Shown here: piece by piece, positions 51,172 to 60,064 of the stretch
How the letters are laid out: every line of letters begins with the position of its first letter
How positions within the stretch are numbered: position 1 is the stretch's first letter
Source: Microterricola viridarii
GTDB taxonomy: Bacteria; Actinomycetota; Actinomycetes; Actinomycetales; Microbacteriaceae
Reading direction: 5' to 3'
Assembly: GCF_900104895.1 (NCBI RefSeq)
Contig: NZ_LT629742.1
Coordinates: 806,001-870,000 of the forward strand
Length of the DNA: 64,000 nt
Position numbers and translations under genes: made by a program
Notes under the pieces: generated by a model
Databases searched by the model: none
What the model was told of the DNA's origin: nothing
What the model saw: the letters and a program-made list of their open reading frames with translations, nothing else

Positions 51172-53235
51172 CTAGCGTGCGGCGTCGGCCTTGCGCCTGC
51201 GCAGGAGCAGAGCTGCACCGCCGAGGGCGAGCAGCAGGAACGCTGCGATGCCGACCGGGAGCACGTCACTTCCCGTGCTCGCCAGGGGCATCGTTGGCGT
51301 CGTCGTGGTTGGAACAGCCGGAGCCGGAGCCGGAGCCGGAGCCGGACTCGGCGTTGGCGTTGGAGTCGGCGTCGGCGTTGGCGTGGGAGTTGGCGTCGGC
51401 GTTGGAGTCGGTGTGGGTGTCGCGGAAGCCGCGACCGTGACCGTGAGCATGGCCGACTCCGAGGGCGTGTTCCTCGCGTCACCGCTGTAACGGGCCGTGA
51501 TCGAGTGGCTGCCGACCTCCAGGGCCGAGAGGGCCAGGGTGGCGACGCCGGAGCTGACGGCGGAGGTGCCGAGCGAGGTGCTGCCGTTGAAGAATTCGAC
51601 GGTTCCGCTGGGGGCGATGGTCCTGGAAGGGGCGATGGCAGCGCCGGTGACGGTCGCGGTGAGCTCGACGGCGGTGCCGACGGCTACCGAAGCCGGCGCG
51701 GCGGTGAGTGCTGTGCTGCTGGCGGCTTTGGTGATCGTGACGGTGCTGGCTGCTGAGGTTGAACCGGTGTTGTTGGCGTCATCTGCGTACACGGCGGTGA
51801 CCGAGTAGTCCCCAGCCGGGAGTGCCGAGGTGGTGAGTGTGGCGACGCCCGAGCTGTTGAGAAGTGCGGTGCCGATGGACGTTCCGCTGGCGAAAATTTC
51901 GACGTTGCCGCCGACGTCGTGACCGGTGACGGTTGCGGTGAATGTCACGGCCGAACCGACAGTGTGGGTGCCCGGCGCGGCGGTGAGAGTTGTGCCGCTG
52001 GCGGCTTTGGCGACCGTGATGATGGTGGCCACGGACGTTGAGGTGTTATTGCTCGCGTCGCCCACATACACGGCTGTGATCGACCGCGAACCAACGTCGA
52101 TGCTCGACGTCGTGAGTTGTGCGAGAGCGGAGCTGTCGAGCGCCACGGCACCGAGCAAGACGCCGTTGTCGAAGAACTCCACGTTGCCACCAGGGGTGAA
52201 TCCGGCAACAGTTGCGGTGAGCGTGACATCCGATCCAACTGTGGTCGATGCATGGCTGGCGGCGAGAGTTGTGCTGCTGGCGCCTTCGGTAACGGTGACG
52301 GTGCTGGCTGCTGAGGGTGAGCTGGAGTTGTTGGCGTCGCCTGCGTAGACGGCGGTAACCGAGTAGTCCCCAGCCGGGAGCGCCGAGGTGGTGAGGGTGG
52401 CAACGCCCGAGCTGTTGAGCGGTGCGGTGCCGAGGGAGGTGTCGCTGGCGAGGATTTCGACGTTGCCGCCGACATTGTGGCCGGTGACGGTTGCGATGAA
52501 TGTCATGGCCGAACCGGCGCTGGGGGTGCTCGGGGAGGCGGTGAGCGTGGTGTTGCTGGTGGCCTTTCCGACTGCGACGGCGATGGGGTCCGAGTCCGAA
52601 GCCTTGTTGTTGTCGTCGCCGCTGTAGTGAGCGGTGATGGTGTGTGTGCCGGCGGTGGGGAACGAGATGCCGACCCCGAGAATACTGGCCTGAGCGTCCG
52701 GCGTGCTCGTGAATGCGAGACTGCCGATGACGGTGCTGCCACTGCGCACCTCGACAGTGCCCGTTGGACCATTCCCGTTGACGACCACGATAATCTGGCT
52801 GGGAATTCCTGCGACCGCTGGGCGCGGTTCGCCGAAGAGCGTGGTTGTGTTCGCCTTCGTGCTCAAGGTGGCGGTTGCGGCGTTCGAAAGTGGTGAGGGT
52901 GCGTTGTTCCCATCACCGAGGTATTTGGCGGTGAACGTGACGCTGCCTTCCTGAAGGCCGCTTATGGTCATGGACGTTGCGCCGTTGGCGAGGAGCGCTC
53001 TAACTAATTCGGCACCATTTTGGTAGATCTGCACGTAGCCAGTGGGGTCGTCGCCACTCACGGTTGCGGCGACAGTGATGACCGCCCCGGGGCGCGCTGA
53101 GGCCGGGGTGACGGTCAGCGTGGTGGTGGTTGGCGCAAGCGCTGGGTCCGCGTGGGCGGGCGCCGCGATTCCGATGCTGAGAATTGCCGCTAGGGCGATG
53201 GTCGCGATCACGGGTAGGCGCATTTGACTGATCAT
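51172..53235 (-). CDS. Surface protein with six Ig-like domains and LASTG sorting signal
   Basis: A 687-residue exported protein. The signal peptide (about 1-29, ending APAHA) is followed by about six Ig-like domains of 85-95 residues (roughly 35-590). Each has a TTLTAxP start, a GNVEIF/GTVEFF strand and a final SITAVYxGDxNN motif. Domains 3 and 5 are much closer to each other than to the rest, suggesting recent duplication. A (TP)n/(AP)n spacer (about 600-640) crosses the wall. The end has LASTG, a hydrophobic helix (VGIAAFLLLALGGAALLL) and RRRKADAAR. LAxTG is the motif of class E sortases of high-GC Gram-positives, so covalent attachment to peptidoglycan is expected. The role is adhesion or structure. 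ATG at 53223 is an alternative start. Confidence 0.9.
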   Translation of the reverse strand: MISQMRLPVIATIALAAILSIGIAAPAHADPALAPTTTTLTVTPASARPGAVITVAATVSGDDPTGYVQIYQNGAELVRALLANGATSMTISGLQEGSVTFTAKYLGDGNNAPSPLSNAATATLSTKANTTTLFGEPRPAVAGIPSQIIVVVNGNGPTGTVEVRSGSTVIGSLAFTSTPDAQASILGVGISFPTAGTHTITAHYSGDDNNKASDSDPIAVAVGKATSNTTLTASPSTPSAGSAMTFIATVTGHNVGGNVEILASDTSLGTAPLNSSGVATLTTSALPAGDYSVTAVYAGDANNSSSPSAASTVTVTEGASSTTLAASHASTTVGSDVTLTATVAGFTPGGNVEFFDNGVLLGAVALDSSALAQLTTSSIDVGSRSITAVYVGDASNNTSTSVATIITVAKAASGTTLTAAPGTHTVGSAVTFTATVTGHDVGGNVEIFASGTSIGTALLNSSGVATLTTSALPAGDYSVTAVYADDANNTGSTSAASTVTITKAASSTALTAAPASVAVGTAVELTATVTGAAIAPSRTIAPSGTVEFFNGSTSLGTSAVSSGVATLALSALEVGSHSITARYSGDARNTPSESAMLTVTVAASATPTPTPTPTPTPTPTPTPTPTPTPSPAPAPAPAPAVPTTTTPTMPLASTGSDVLPVGIAAFLLLALGGAALLLRRRKADAAR

Positions 53236-53491
53236 ACGTGTGTCGGGGACGTGGAGCAGCCGATGCGTATCCCAAAGAGAAGGGGTCGCTCCGATAATTG
53301 TGCCCGGGCCTGCCCCGAGTCTCTTGTCGAAGACCTCCGGATGCCGCGCGCAGTTCTTGTGGGATTAACACAGCGCCTCTGCATCCGCTCTTCGGGTTCT
53401 TTGTAGCCCGCTGACGCATCATTGGCCCCCGCCGGCTGTACCTCATAGCGTGGGGGCAGATTCGTTTCCACGCGAAGAATGAGGACCAACG

Positions 53492-55708
53492 ATGGTTGAC
53501 ACCGCCCGCAGCACCGCCCCAGCAGACGACGTCGTGGCGCAGACCGCCCCGGCCCCCGCGGCCGCGACGGACACCGGCCCGATCCAGATCGCCGGCGCCC
53601 CCGGCGCCCCGCGGGTCGACACCGCCAAGCTCGGCCGGCAGCTGCTCGGCAGCTGGCCGGAGCAGCGCCTCGCCTCCCGCGAGCTGGCCGGCCGCCCCGA
53701 GATGCAGCGCATCGAGGGGCAGAGCAAGGAGGAGCACCGCGAGCGCGTGCTCGGCCAGCTCAAGCTGCTGGTGGAGAACGGGCAGGTGCTCCGGGCGTTC
53801 CCGGAGGCCCAGGGCGGCCACGACGACCACGGCGGCAACATCGCCGGCTTCGAGGAGCTCGTGCTGGCCGACCCGAGCCTGCAGATCAAGTCCGGCGTGC
53901 AGTGGGGCCTCTTCGCCGCGGCGATCCTGCACCTCGGCACCACCTACCACCACGAGACCTTCCTCCCCGGCGCCATGAACCTCGAGGTGCCCGGCGCGTT
54001 CGCCATGACCGAGATCGGCCACGGCTCCGACGTCGCCAGCGTCGCCACCACGGCCACCTACGACGAGGCCACGCAGGAGTTCGTCATCCACACCCCGTTC
54101 CGCGCGGCGTGGAAGGAATACCTCGGCAACGCGGCCGTGCACGGCAAGGCCGCGACGGTGTTCGCCCAGCTCATCACGAAGGGCGTCAACCACGGCGTGC
54201 ACGCGCTCTACGTGCCCATCCGCGACGACAACGGCGAGTTCCTGCCCGGCATCGGCGGCGAGGATGACGGCCTCAAGGGCGGCCTGAACGGCATCGACAA
54301 CGGCCGGCTGCACTTCACGAACGTGCGCGTGCCGCGCGTCAACCTGCTCAACCGCTACGGCGACGTCGCAGAGGACGGCACCTACACGAGCCCGATCGCA
54401 AGCCCCGGCCGCCGCTTCTTCACGATGCTCGGCACCCTCGTGCAGGGCCGCGTCTCGCTCGACGGGGCCGCCGCCGCGGCATCCGCCATGGGCCTGGCCA
54501 TCGCCATCAAGTACGGTGCGGAGCGCCGCCAGTTCACGGCGGGCAGCGACACCGACGAAGAGGTGATCCTCGACTACCAGCGGCACCAGCGCCGCCTGCT
54601 GCCGCTCCTGGCCACCACCTATGCCGCGTTCTTCGCGCACGACGAGTTCCTGGTGAAGTTCGACGCCGTCTTCAGCGGCAGGGCAGACAGCGACGCCGAC
54701 CGCGAAGACCTGGAGACCCTGGCCGCCGCGCTCAAGCCGCTCAGCACCTGGCACGCGCTGGAGGCCCTGCAGGAGTCCCGTGAGGCCTGCGGCGGGGCAG
54801 GCTTCATGGCCAGCAACCGCCTCGTCGGCCTGCGCCAGGACCTCGACGTCTACGTCACCTTCGAGGGCGACAACAATGTGCTGCTGCAGCTGGTGGCCAA
54901 GCGCCTGCTCACCGACTACGCCAAGAAGTTCGCCAAGGCGGATGCCGCGACCGTCGCCCGGCTGGTCGCCAGCCAGGCCGCCGACCGCGCCTACCACGGC
55001 AGCGGGCTGCGGAGCCTGGCCCAGACCGTCGCCGACTTCGGCTCGACGGCCCGCTCCGTCGACCACCTGCGCGACGCGGGCTCCCAGCGGGAGCTGCTCA
55101 CCGACCGGGTCGAGACGATGATCGCCGGCGTGGCCGGCGTGCTGCGCGAGGCCAAGGGCATGAGCAAGGCGGATGCCGCCGCGCTGTTCAACTCCCAGCA
55201 GAACGAGCTCATCGAGGCCGCCCGCGCCCACGGCGAGCTGCTGCAGTGGGAGGCGTTCACCCGCGCCCTCGACACCTGGAACGCCTCCACCGACCCGGGC
55301 ACCACCCAGGTGCTCACCTGGCTGCGCGACCTGTTCGGCCTCGGCCTGATCGAGAAGCACGCCGCCTGGTACCTGATCAACGGGCGCCTCTCTCCGCAGC
55401 GCGCCCAGTCGGTCAGTGCCTACATCGATCGCCTGCTCGGGCGCCTGCGCCCGCACGCCGTCGACCTTGTCGACGCCTTCGGCTACGGCCCTGAGCACCT
55501 GCGGGCCACCATCGCCACGGGCATCGAGAAGGAGCGCCAGGACGAGGCGCGCGAGTACTACGCCCAGCAGCGGGCGTCCGGAACGGCGCCGCTGGACGAG
55601 AAGGTGCTCGCCAAGGCGGCGGCGAAGGCGGCCAAGGACGCGGCCAAGGTCGCGCAGAAGGAGGCGGCCAAGGCCGCGCCGAAGCCCACTGCCCGGGTTG
55701 AGAAGTAG
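53492..55708 (+). CDS. Acyl-CoA dehydrogenase/oxidase family protein
   Basis: A 738-residue flavoprotein of the acyl-CoA oxidase-like group. After a Pro/Ala-rich N terminus (about 40 residues) comes the helical domain, then the flavin-binding centre with GAFAMTEIGHGSDVASVATTATY and the EFVIHTPF strand. The C-terminal helical domains contain LVQGRVSLDGAAAAASAMGLAIAIKYG, ESREACGGAGFM and the catalytic-region VTFEGDNNVLLQLVAKRLL. It likely catalyses the first beta-oxidation step on an acyl-CoA, passing electrons to oxygen or ETF. The last 40 residues are an Ala/Lys-rich tail (KAAAKAAKDAAKVAQKEAAKAA) foreign to the family. GAGGA precedes the ATG. The LLM gene follows after 6 bases. Confidence 0.9.
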   Translation: MVDTARSTAPADDVVAQTAPAPAAATDTGPIQIAGAPGAPRVDTAKLGRQLLGSWPEQRLASRELAGRPEMQRIEGQSKEEHRERVLGQLKLLVENGQVLRAFPEAQGGHDDHGGNIAGFEELVLADPSLQIKSGVQWGLFAAAILHLGTTYHHETFLPGAMNLEVPGAFAMTEIGHGSDVASVATTATYDEATQEFVIHTPFRAAWKEYLGNAAVHGKAATVFAQLITKGVNHGVHALYVPIRDDNGEFLPGIGGEDDGLKGGLNGIDNGRLHFTNVRVPRVNLLNRYGDVAEDGTYTSPIASPGRRFFTMLGTLVQGRVSLDGAAAAASAMGLAIAIKYGAERRQFTAGSDTDEEVILDYQRHQRRLLPLLATTYAAFFAHDEFLVKFDAVFSGRADSDADREDLETLAAALKPLSTWHALEALQESREACGGAGFMASNRLVGLRQDLDVYVTFEGDNNVLLQLVAKRLLTDYAKKFAKADAATVARLVASQAADRAYHGSGLRSLAQTVADFGSTARSVDHLRDAGSQRELLTDRVETMIAGVAGVLREAKGMSKADAAALFNSQQNELIEAARAHGELLQWEAFTRALDTWNASTDPGTTQVLTWLRDLFGLGLIEKHAAWYLINGRLSPQRAQSVSAYIDRLLGRLRPHAVDLVDAFGYGPEHLRATIATGIEKERQDEAREYYAQQRASGTAPLDEKVLAKAAAKAAKDAAKVAQKEAAKAAPKPTARVEK

Positions 55709-55714
55709 CCGGCC

Positions 55715-56749
55715 GTGCGGTTCGGCTACAGCCTCGGCTATTGGCGGCAGGGCCCGCCGGCCGGCGCGCTCGAGGCGGTGCGGGAGGCCGAACGGCTCGG
55801 CTTCGACTCCGTCTGGACCAGTGAGGCGTACGGCTCCGACGCGCTGACCCCCCTGGCCTGGTGGGGCGCACAGACGGAGCGGCTGAAGCTCGGCACCGCG
55901 ATCATGCAGATGTCGGCGCGCGCGGCCACGGCCACGGCGATGGCCGCCATCACCATGGACCACCTGAGCGGCGGCCGATTCATCCTCGGCCTCGGCGCCT
56001 CCGGGCCGCAGGTGGTCGAGGGCTGGTACGGCCAGCCGTACCCGAAGCCGCTGGCGCGCACCCGCGAGTACGTCGACATCGTGCGTCAGGTGCTGGCCCG
56101 CGAGGCGCCGGTCACGAGCGAGGGCCCGTTCTACCCGCTGCCGTACAGCGGCGCGGACGGCTCCGGGCTCGGTAAGCCGCTCGTCTCCACCGTGCACCCA
56201 CTGCGCCGTGACCTGCCGATCTATCTGGCGGCAGAGGGGCCGAAGAATGTGGCGCTCTCCGCAGAGATCGCCGACGGCTGGCTGCCGTTCCTGTTCTCGC
56301 CGCAGCAGAGCGCGGAGGCCGAGGCGCAGCTGGCCGCCGGCTTCGCGCTCCGCTCCGGCGAGCGCTCGCCGGCATCCGCCTTCGAGGTGGCCGTCACGGT
56401 GCCGGTCGAGCTGAACGACGACGTCGAGAAGGCGGCGGATGCGGTGCGCCCGACGATCGCGCTCTATGTCGGCGGCATGGGCGCCAAGGGGGCCAACTTC
56501 CACCGCGACGTGGTGGCCCGCATGGGCTACGAGGCCGAGTGCGACACCATCCAGGAGCTGTTCCTCGCCGGGCGCAAGGCCGAGGCCGTCGCGGCCGTCC
56601 CGACCCGCCTGGTCGAGGAGATCGCCCTGATCGGGCCGGCCGCGAAGATCCGCGACGAGCTGGCCCGCTGGGAGGAGTCGGTCGTCACGACGATCCTCGT
56701 GCAGGGAGACATCCGCACGGTGCGCGGCGTGGCCGAGCTACTCGGCTAG
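55715..56749 (+). CDS. LLM class flavin-dependent (F420-type) oxidoreductase
   Basis: A 344-residue luciferase-like barrel protein. The N-terminal RFGYSLGYWRQGPPAGALEAV and the segments SVWTSEAYGSDALTPLAWWGAQTERLKLGTAIMQM and DHLSGGRFILGLGASGPQVVEGWYG place it in the actinobacterial F420-dependent branch (Rv-type LLM proteins). The substrate is unknown. GTG at 55715 starts right at the conserved N terminus, 6 bases after the acyl-CoA oxidase stop, so the two are probably co-transcribed and may act on related acyl substrates. It is convergent with the DUF2652 gene (4-base overlap). Confidence 0.9.
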   Translation: MRFGYSLGYWRQGPPAGALEAVREAERLGFDSVWTSEAYGSDALTPLAWWGAQTERLKLGTAIMQMSARAATATAMAAITMDHLSGGRFILGLGASGPQVVEGWYGQPYPKPLARTREYVDIVRQVLAREAPVTSEGPFYPLPYSGADGSGLGKPLVSTVHPLRRDLPIYLAAEGPKNVALSAEIADGWLPFLFSPQQSAEAEAQLAAGFALRSGERSPASAFEVAVTVPVELNDDVEKAADAVRPTIALYVGGMGAKGANFHRDVVARMGYEAECDTIQELFLAGRKAEAVAAVPTRLVEEIALIGPAAKIRDELARWEESVVTTILVQGDIRTVRGVAELLG

Positions 56750-57471
56750 CGCGTGCCCTCCGCGCGGGGGCGGCGCAGGCCGAGCATGTAGGGCAGGCCG
56801 AGCCCGGCCGCCGCGAACGTCCGCCCGAGCCGGTTGGACCAGCGCGGTGCCGGCAGCGGGGCGGCCGCGGCGAGCTCCCCGCCGCCGAGATCCCCGATGT
56901 CCAGCACGAAGGCGCGTGCGGTGCCGATCCCCTCGAGCTCGTCGGAGATCTCCTGCACAGGGGCGGAGGGCAGGTGGTCGCCCGCGCCGTAGAGCTCCTC
57001 GGAGAGGAGCACGTACTCGGGGATCGTGACCGGGTTCTTCAACCAGCGGTGGGCGAGGATGACGTCGATCCCGACGAGCTTCTGCCGCTGCCGGATCGTC
57101 TGGGTCGCCACATCGCCGATGTGGGCGACGAACTTGAGCTTGAGGTTGGCGGCGCCCTTGCAGCCGGTGCACGGGCAGAGGTTCGCCGCGACATTCTGGC
57201 GTTCCAGGTGGAAGGCGCGGTGCATGGCGAGGGCGACCTGGAGGAGCGCCAGGACGGTGCCGTCCGTCTCGGGTGCGACGGCCGGCCGCGAGAGGAAGGC
57301 GGCGTCCCCCTCGATCTCGATGAGCTCGTAGCCCGGGGCGGCGTCGATCATCTTGTCGAGCATGCGCGCGGTGTTCACCTCGGCGTGCGCGAGACTCATC
57401 CGATGGGTGCTCATGTAGTCGGTGTACCCGCCGATGTCGGCAATCAGCAGGACCGCACGCCCAGATTCCAT
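56746..57471 (-). CDS. DUF2652-type protein, nucleotidyl-cyclase-like
   Basis: A 241-residue protein. The start RAVLLIADIGGYTDYMSTHRMSLAHAE and the later LIEIEGDAAFLSRP match the DUF2652 family, a distant relative of class III adenylyl/guanylyl cyclase domains. The first aspartate (ADIGGY) and GDA are at cyclase-like metal positions. The CPCTGCKGAANLKLKFVAHIGD segment has a CxCxxC cluster that might bind metal. Whether it makes a cyclic nucleotide is unknown. It is 61 bases downstream of an MFS transporter fused to a cyclic-nucleotide-binding domain on the same strand, which makes a signalling pair plausible. Confidence 0.85.
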   Translation of the reverse strand: MESGRAVLLIADIGGYTDYMSTHRMSLAHAEVNTARMLDKMIDAAPGYELIEIEGDAAFLSRPAVAPETDGTVLALLQVALAMHRAFHLERQNVAANLCPCTGCKGAANLKLKFVAHIGDVATQTIRQRQKLVGIDVILAHRWLKNPVTIPEYVLLSEELYGAGDHLPSAPVQEISDELEGIGTARAFVLDIGDLGGGELAAAAPLPAPRWSNRLGRTFAAAGLGLPYMLGLRRPRAEGTR

Positions 57472-57532
57472 GGGCCAAGGATGCCACCAGCACCCGCGAT
57501 CCTCAATCGGCAATCCGCACCAATTCCTGCGG

Positions 57533-59224
57533 TCACGGGCTGGCCGGCGGTTCCTCGTGCGGTTCCCTCGGCTCATAGCGCTGCAGCATGTCGTCGACGT
57601 TGCTCGTCGCCTGCCGTGCGCTCGGCGTGTAGCCGAGCACGACGGAGAGGAATCGGCCGGAGTCGAGCGCACGCAGGCGCAGCTCGCCCCTGGCCAGCAC
57701 GGACGCCGTGCGGCGCGTGCTGCGGAGCAGTGCGATCTCGCCGAAGCCCTCCCCGGGGCCGAGCGTCGCGATGAGCCGGCCGTCGCCCACCACCTCGGCC
57801 TGTCCCGCTTGGATCAGGTAGTACCTGTCCCCGACGTCGCCCTGCTGGAACACCCACTGGCCAGGGGGCACGACGACGGGCTCCAGGCCGCGGGCGAGCC
57901 GTTCGACGGCGGGCAGGGGCAGGGCGGCGAACATGGGCACGCGCCGGAGCAGTGCGGCATCCGCGTCGAGCATGTCGACGGACCGGTCCAGGCCCCGCAG
58001 TCGGCGCCAGGCGGCCGTGGCGAGCAGCGGGCAGAGCAGCCCGATCGCGATGAGCGTGGTCTGCACGCCCGCCCACTCCACGAGCAGGGAGGCGGCGATG
58101 GCCCCGATCCCGATGAACACGGTGACGAGGGCCTCCAGCACGCCGAAGACGCGGGCCAGCACCTCGTCGGGGGCCCGCCGGGCGATCAGGGTGAAGCCGG
58201 CGACGTCGATCAGGGCGTTGCCCACGCCGACGAAGGCCAGCAGCCCCAGCGCCGCGGACTGCTGCGGCACGAGCCCCACGAGGGTGAGCGGGAGCCCCCA
58301 GAGCGCGACCCCGACGGCGAACCAGGCGCCGAGGCGCCCGGTGCCGACCAGCAGGGAGGCCGCGAGCGAGCCGAGCACCGCGCCGACTCCGACGGCGGCC
58401 ATCAGGGCGCCGACGCCGGGCTCGCCGGTGCCCAGCAACTCGATCGCCACGACGACCGAGAGCACGGTGAGCGCACCTCGGGTGAGGGCCTGTGCGGCGG
58501 CGAGTCCGAGGATCAGCGTGAGGTCGCGGTCGTGGGCCACCACACGGATGCCCTCGGCTGCCTCCCCGAGCAGGTTCGGGCGCCGCACGGCGGGCGGACG
58601 GGGCGGGGCCTCGTAGCGGAGCCGCACGAGCAGCGCGGCCGCCCAGAACGAGGAGGCGGCGGCGACCGCGAACACGACGGACACCCCGGTGAACTGCAGC
58701 AGCAGCGCAGCCAGCAGGGGGCCGACGAGCGTCGCCGCGGAGTCGAGCAGCCCGCGCACCATGTTGGCGCTGGCGAGTTCGTAGCCGGTGCGGCAGAGTG
58801 ATGGCAGCAGTGCAGAGTGCGCGGGCCGGTAGAGGGTGGCGGCGATGGTCGAGAGCACGGCGAGCACGTAGATGACCAGCGGCGGGCCGGCCAGGGCGGC
58901 GACGAGCGCGGCTCCGGCCGTCGCGACGCCGCGCACCGTGGAGACCAGGATCAGCACCCGCTCGCGGCGCCCGCGGTCGGCGAGCGGCGAGAGCAGCGGG
59001 GCGAGGATCGCCGACGGCACCATGCGGAGCAGCCCGACCAGGCCGAGGGCGGCCGCGCCGCCGTCACGGTAGGCGACGATGCCGAGCGCGACGGTGAAGG
59101 CCCACTCGGCGGTCCACGCCCCGAGGAAGCTCAGCTGGGCTCGGCGCAGGTCGGGGTTGCGCACGTTGCTGGTGAAGGCGGCGGCCGCCTGGCCGAGCCT
59201 GTTCCGGCGTCCGTCGCCTCCCAT
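57533..59224 (-). CDS. MFS transporter with C-terminal cyclic-nucleotide-binding domain
   Basis: A 563-residue fusion. Residues about 25-400 form an MFS transporter of the DHA3/enterobactin-exporter-like type (LRMVPSAILAPLLSPLADRGRRERVLI is the loop 2-3 motif). Residues about 415-525 are a cNMP-binding domain: PMFAALPLPAVERLARGLEPVVVPPGQWVFQQGDVGDRYYLI, then GEGFGEIALLRSTRRTASVLA. The last is the phosphate-binding cassette with the FGE(I)ALL..xRTAxV pattern of true cAMP/cGMP-binding sites. Such fusions are seen in actinobacteria, where the ligand may gate transport. The downstream DUF2652 gene on the same strand encodes a cyclase-like protein. The substrate is unknown. Confidence 0.92.
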   Translation of the reverse strand: MGGDGRRNRLGQAAAAFTSNVRNPDLRRAQLSFLGAWTAEWAFTVALGIVAYRDGGAAALGLVGLLRMVPSAILAPLLSPLADRGRRERVLILVSTVRGVATAGAALVAALAGPPLVIYVLAVLSTIAATLYRPAHSALLPSLCRTGYELASANMVRGLLDSAATLVGPLLAALLLQFTGVSVVFAVAAASSFWAAALLVRLRYEAPPRPPAVRRPNLLGEAAEGIRVVAHDRDLTLILGLAAAQALTRGALTVLSVVVAIELLGTGEPGVGALMAAVGVGAVLGSLAASLLVGTGRLGAWFAVGVALWGLPLTLVGLVPQQSAALGLLAFVGVGNALIDVAGFTLIARRAPDEVLARVFGVLEALVTVFIGIGAIAASLLVEWAGVQTTLIAIGLLCPLLATAAWRRLRGLDRSVDMLDADAALLRRVPMFAALPLPAVERLARGLEPVVVPPGQWVFQQGDVGDRYYLIQAGQAEVVGDGRLIATLGPGEGFGEIALLRSTRRTASVLARGELRLRALDSGRFLSVVLGYTPSARQATSNVDDMLQRYEPREPHEEPPASP

Positions 59225-59458
59225 GAGTGGAGTCTAGAACTCGGATGCCGCCGCGCTCCACGCCCGCGGGGGCTCGCATTGTCCGCTGGCTCGTGGGGGC
59301 GCCAGTTCCCCGTTGGCTCGAGGGAGCGTGCGACCGAAGCCGACATCGCTCTCACGTTGGCTCGAGGGAGCGTGCGACCGAAGCCGACCCCGAAACCCGG
59401 TAACCATCGGTGGCGGTTTCGCGGGTTTCCGTGGGCTGGGCTGCCGCCTTTCGCGACG
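59225..59458. other. 234-bp gap carrying dispersed repeats
   Basis: No gene is seen. Two copies of the GTTGGCT-type repeat (59309-59344 and 59354-59388) lie in direct orientation, preceded by a diverged fragment (CCGCTGGCTCGTGGGGGCGCC near 59283). Confidence 0.75.
59309..59388. repeat. Two direct copies of the GTTGGCT-type repeat
   Basis: Each copy reads CGTTGGCTCGAGGGAGCGTG followed by CGACCGAAGCCGAC. They are nearly identical to one another and close to the copies at 46.3 and 46.7 kb. The start and end can pair as a hairpin, with the final CAAC changed to CGAC here. Confidence 0.8.
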
Positions 59459-60043
59459 CTACGCCTTCTTCGCCGCCGCCTTGGCCGCCTTCTTCGCCTC
59501 GCGCACCCGGGCGAGCGTCTCGGCATCCGTGATGTCGGCGACCGAGTGGCAGGAGCCCTCCTCGCCGTACGGCCCGGCCGCCTCCCGCCAACCGGCGGCC
59601 TGCAGCCCGCGCTGCTTGCCGAGCAGCGCCAGGAAGATGCGGGCCTTCTGGTCGCCGAAGCCGGGCAGCTGCTTCAGCCGCTTGAGCACCTCGGCCCCGC
59701 TCGGGGCGCTGCCGTCGGCGGTCGGGGCCGTCCAGATCGCCTCGGCGTCGCCGCCCCAGTCTCGCTCGATGATGCCGCACAGCTCCTGCATCCTGGCCGC
59801 CATCGAACCGGGGAAGCGGTGCACGGCCGGGGTCTGCCGACAGATCTCGACGAACGCCTCCGGGTCGTAGTGGGCGATCGTCGCGGCGTCCAGCGTGCCG
59901 AGTCGCTGCCGCAGCTTCTCCGGCCCGGCGAACGCCGTCTCCATGGTCACCTGCTGGTCGAGCTGCATGCCGAGCAGCAGTGCCAACGGGCTGGAGTCCA
60001 GCAGTGCGTCGCTGGCCGCATCCCCGGTCAAGTACATGTTCAT
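59459..60043 (-). CDS. HhH-GPD superfamily base excision DNA repair protein
   Basis: A 194-residue protein. The helical HhH-GPD-like start (SSPLALLLGMQLDQQVTMETAF) and the helix-hairpin-helix LKRLKQLPGFGDQKARIFLALLGK (about 120-143) are clear. The small size and the segment HRFPGSMAARMQEL fit the actinobacterial HhH-GPD subfamily of uncertain glycosylase activity. It has no iron-sulfur cluster cysteines. The last 15 residues are an Ala/Lys tail (AREAKKAAKAAAKKA-like) that should add non-specific DNA affinity. The gene is leftward and starts next to a strong 26-bp inverted repeat. Confidence 0.88.
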   Translation of the reverse strand: MNMYLTGDAASDALLDSSPLALLLGMQLDQQVTMETAFAGPEKLRQRLGTLDAATIAHYDPEAFVEICRQTPAVHRFPGSMAARMQELCGIIERDWGGDAEAIWTAPTADGSAPSGAEVLKRLKQLPGFGDQKARIFLALLGKQRGLQAAGWREAAGPYGEEGSCHSVADITDAETLARVREAKKAAKAAAKKA

Positions 60044-60064
60044 CTCATTCCACTTCGGTCATTG

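Noticed and set aside
53000-56503. A 1167-codon minus-strand frame spanning several genes
   Set aside because: It runs across the acyl-CoA oxidase, LLM and Ig-domain genes without motif content; it is antisense to clear proteins.
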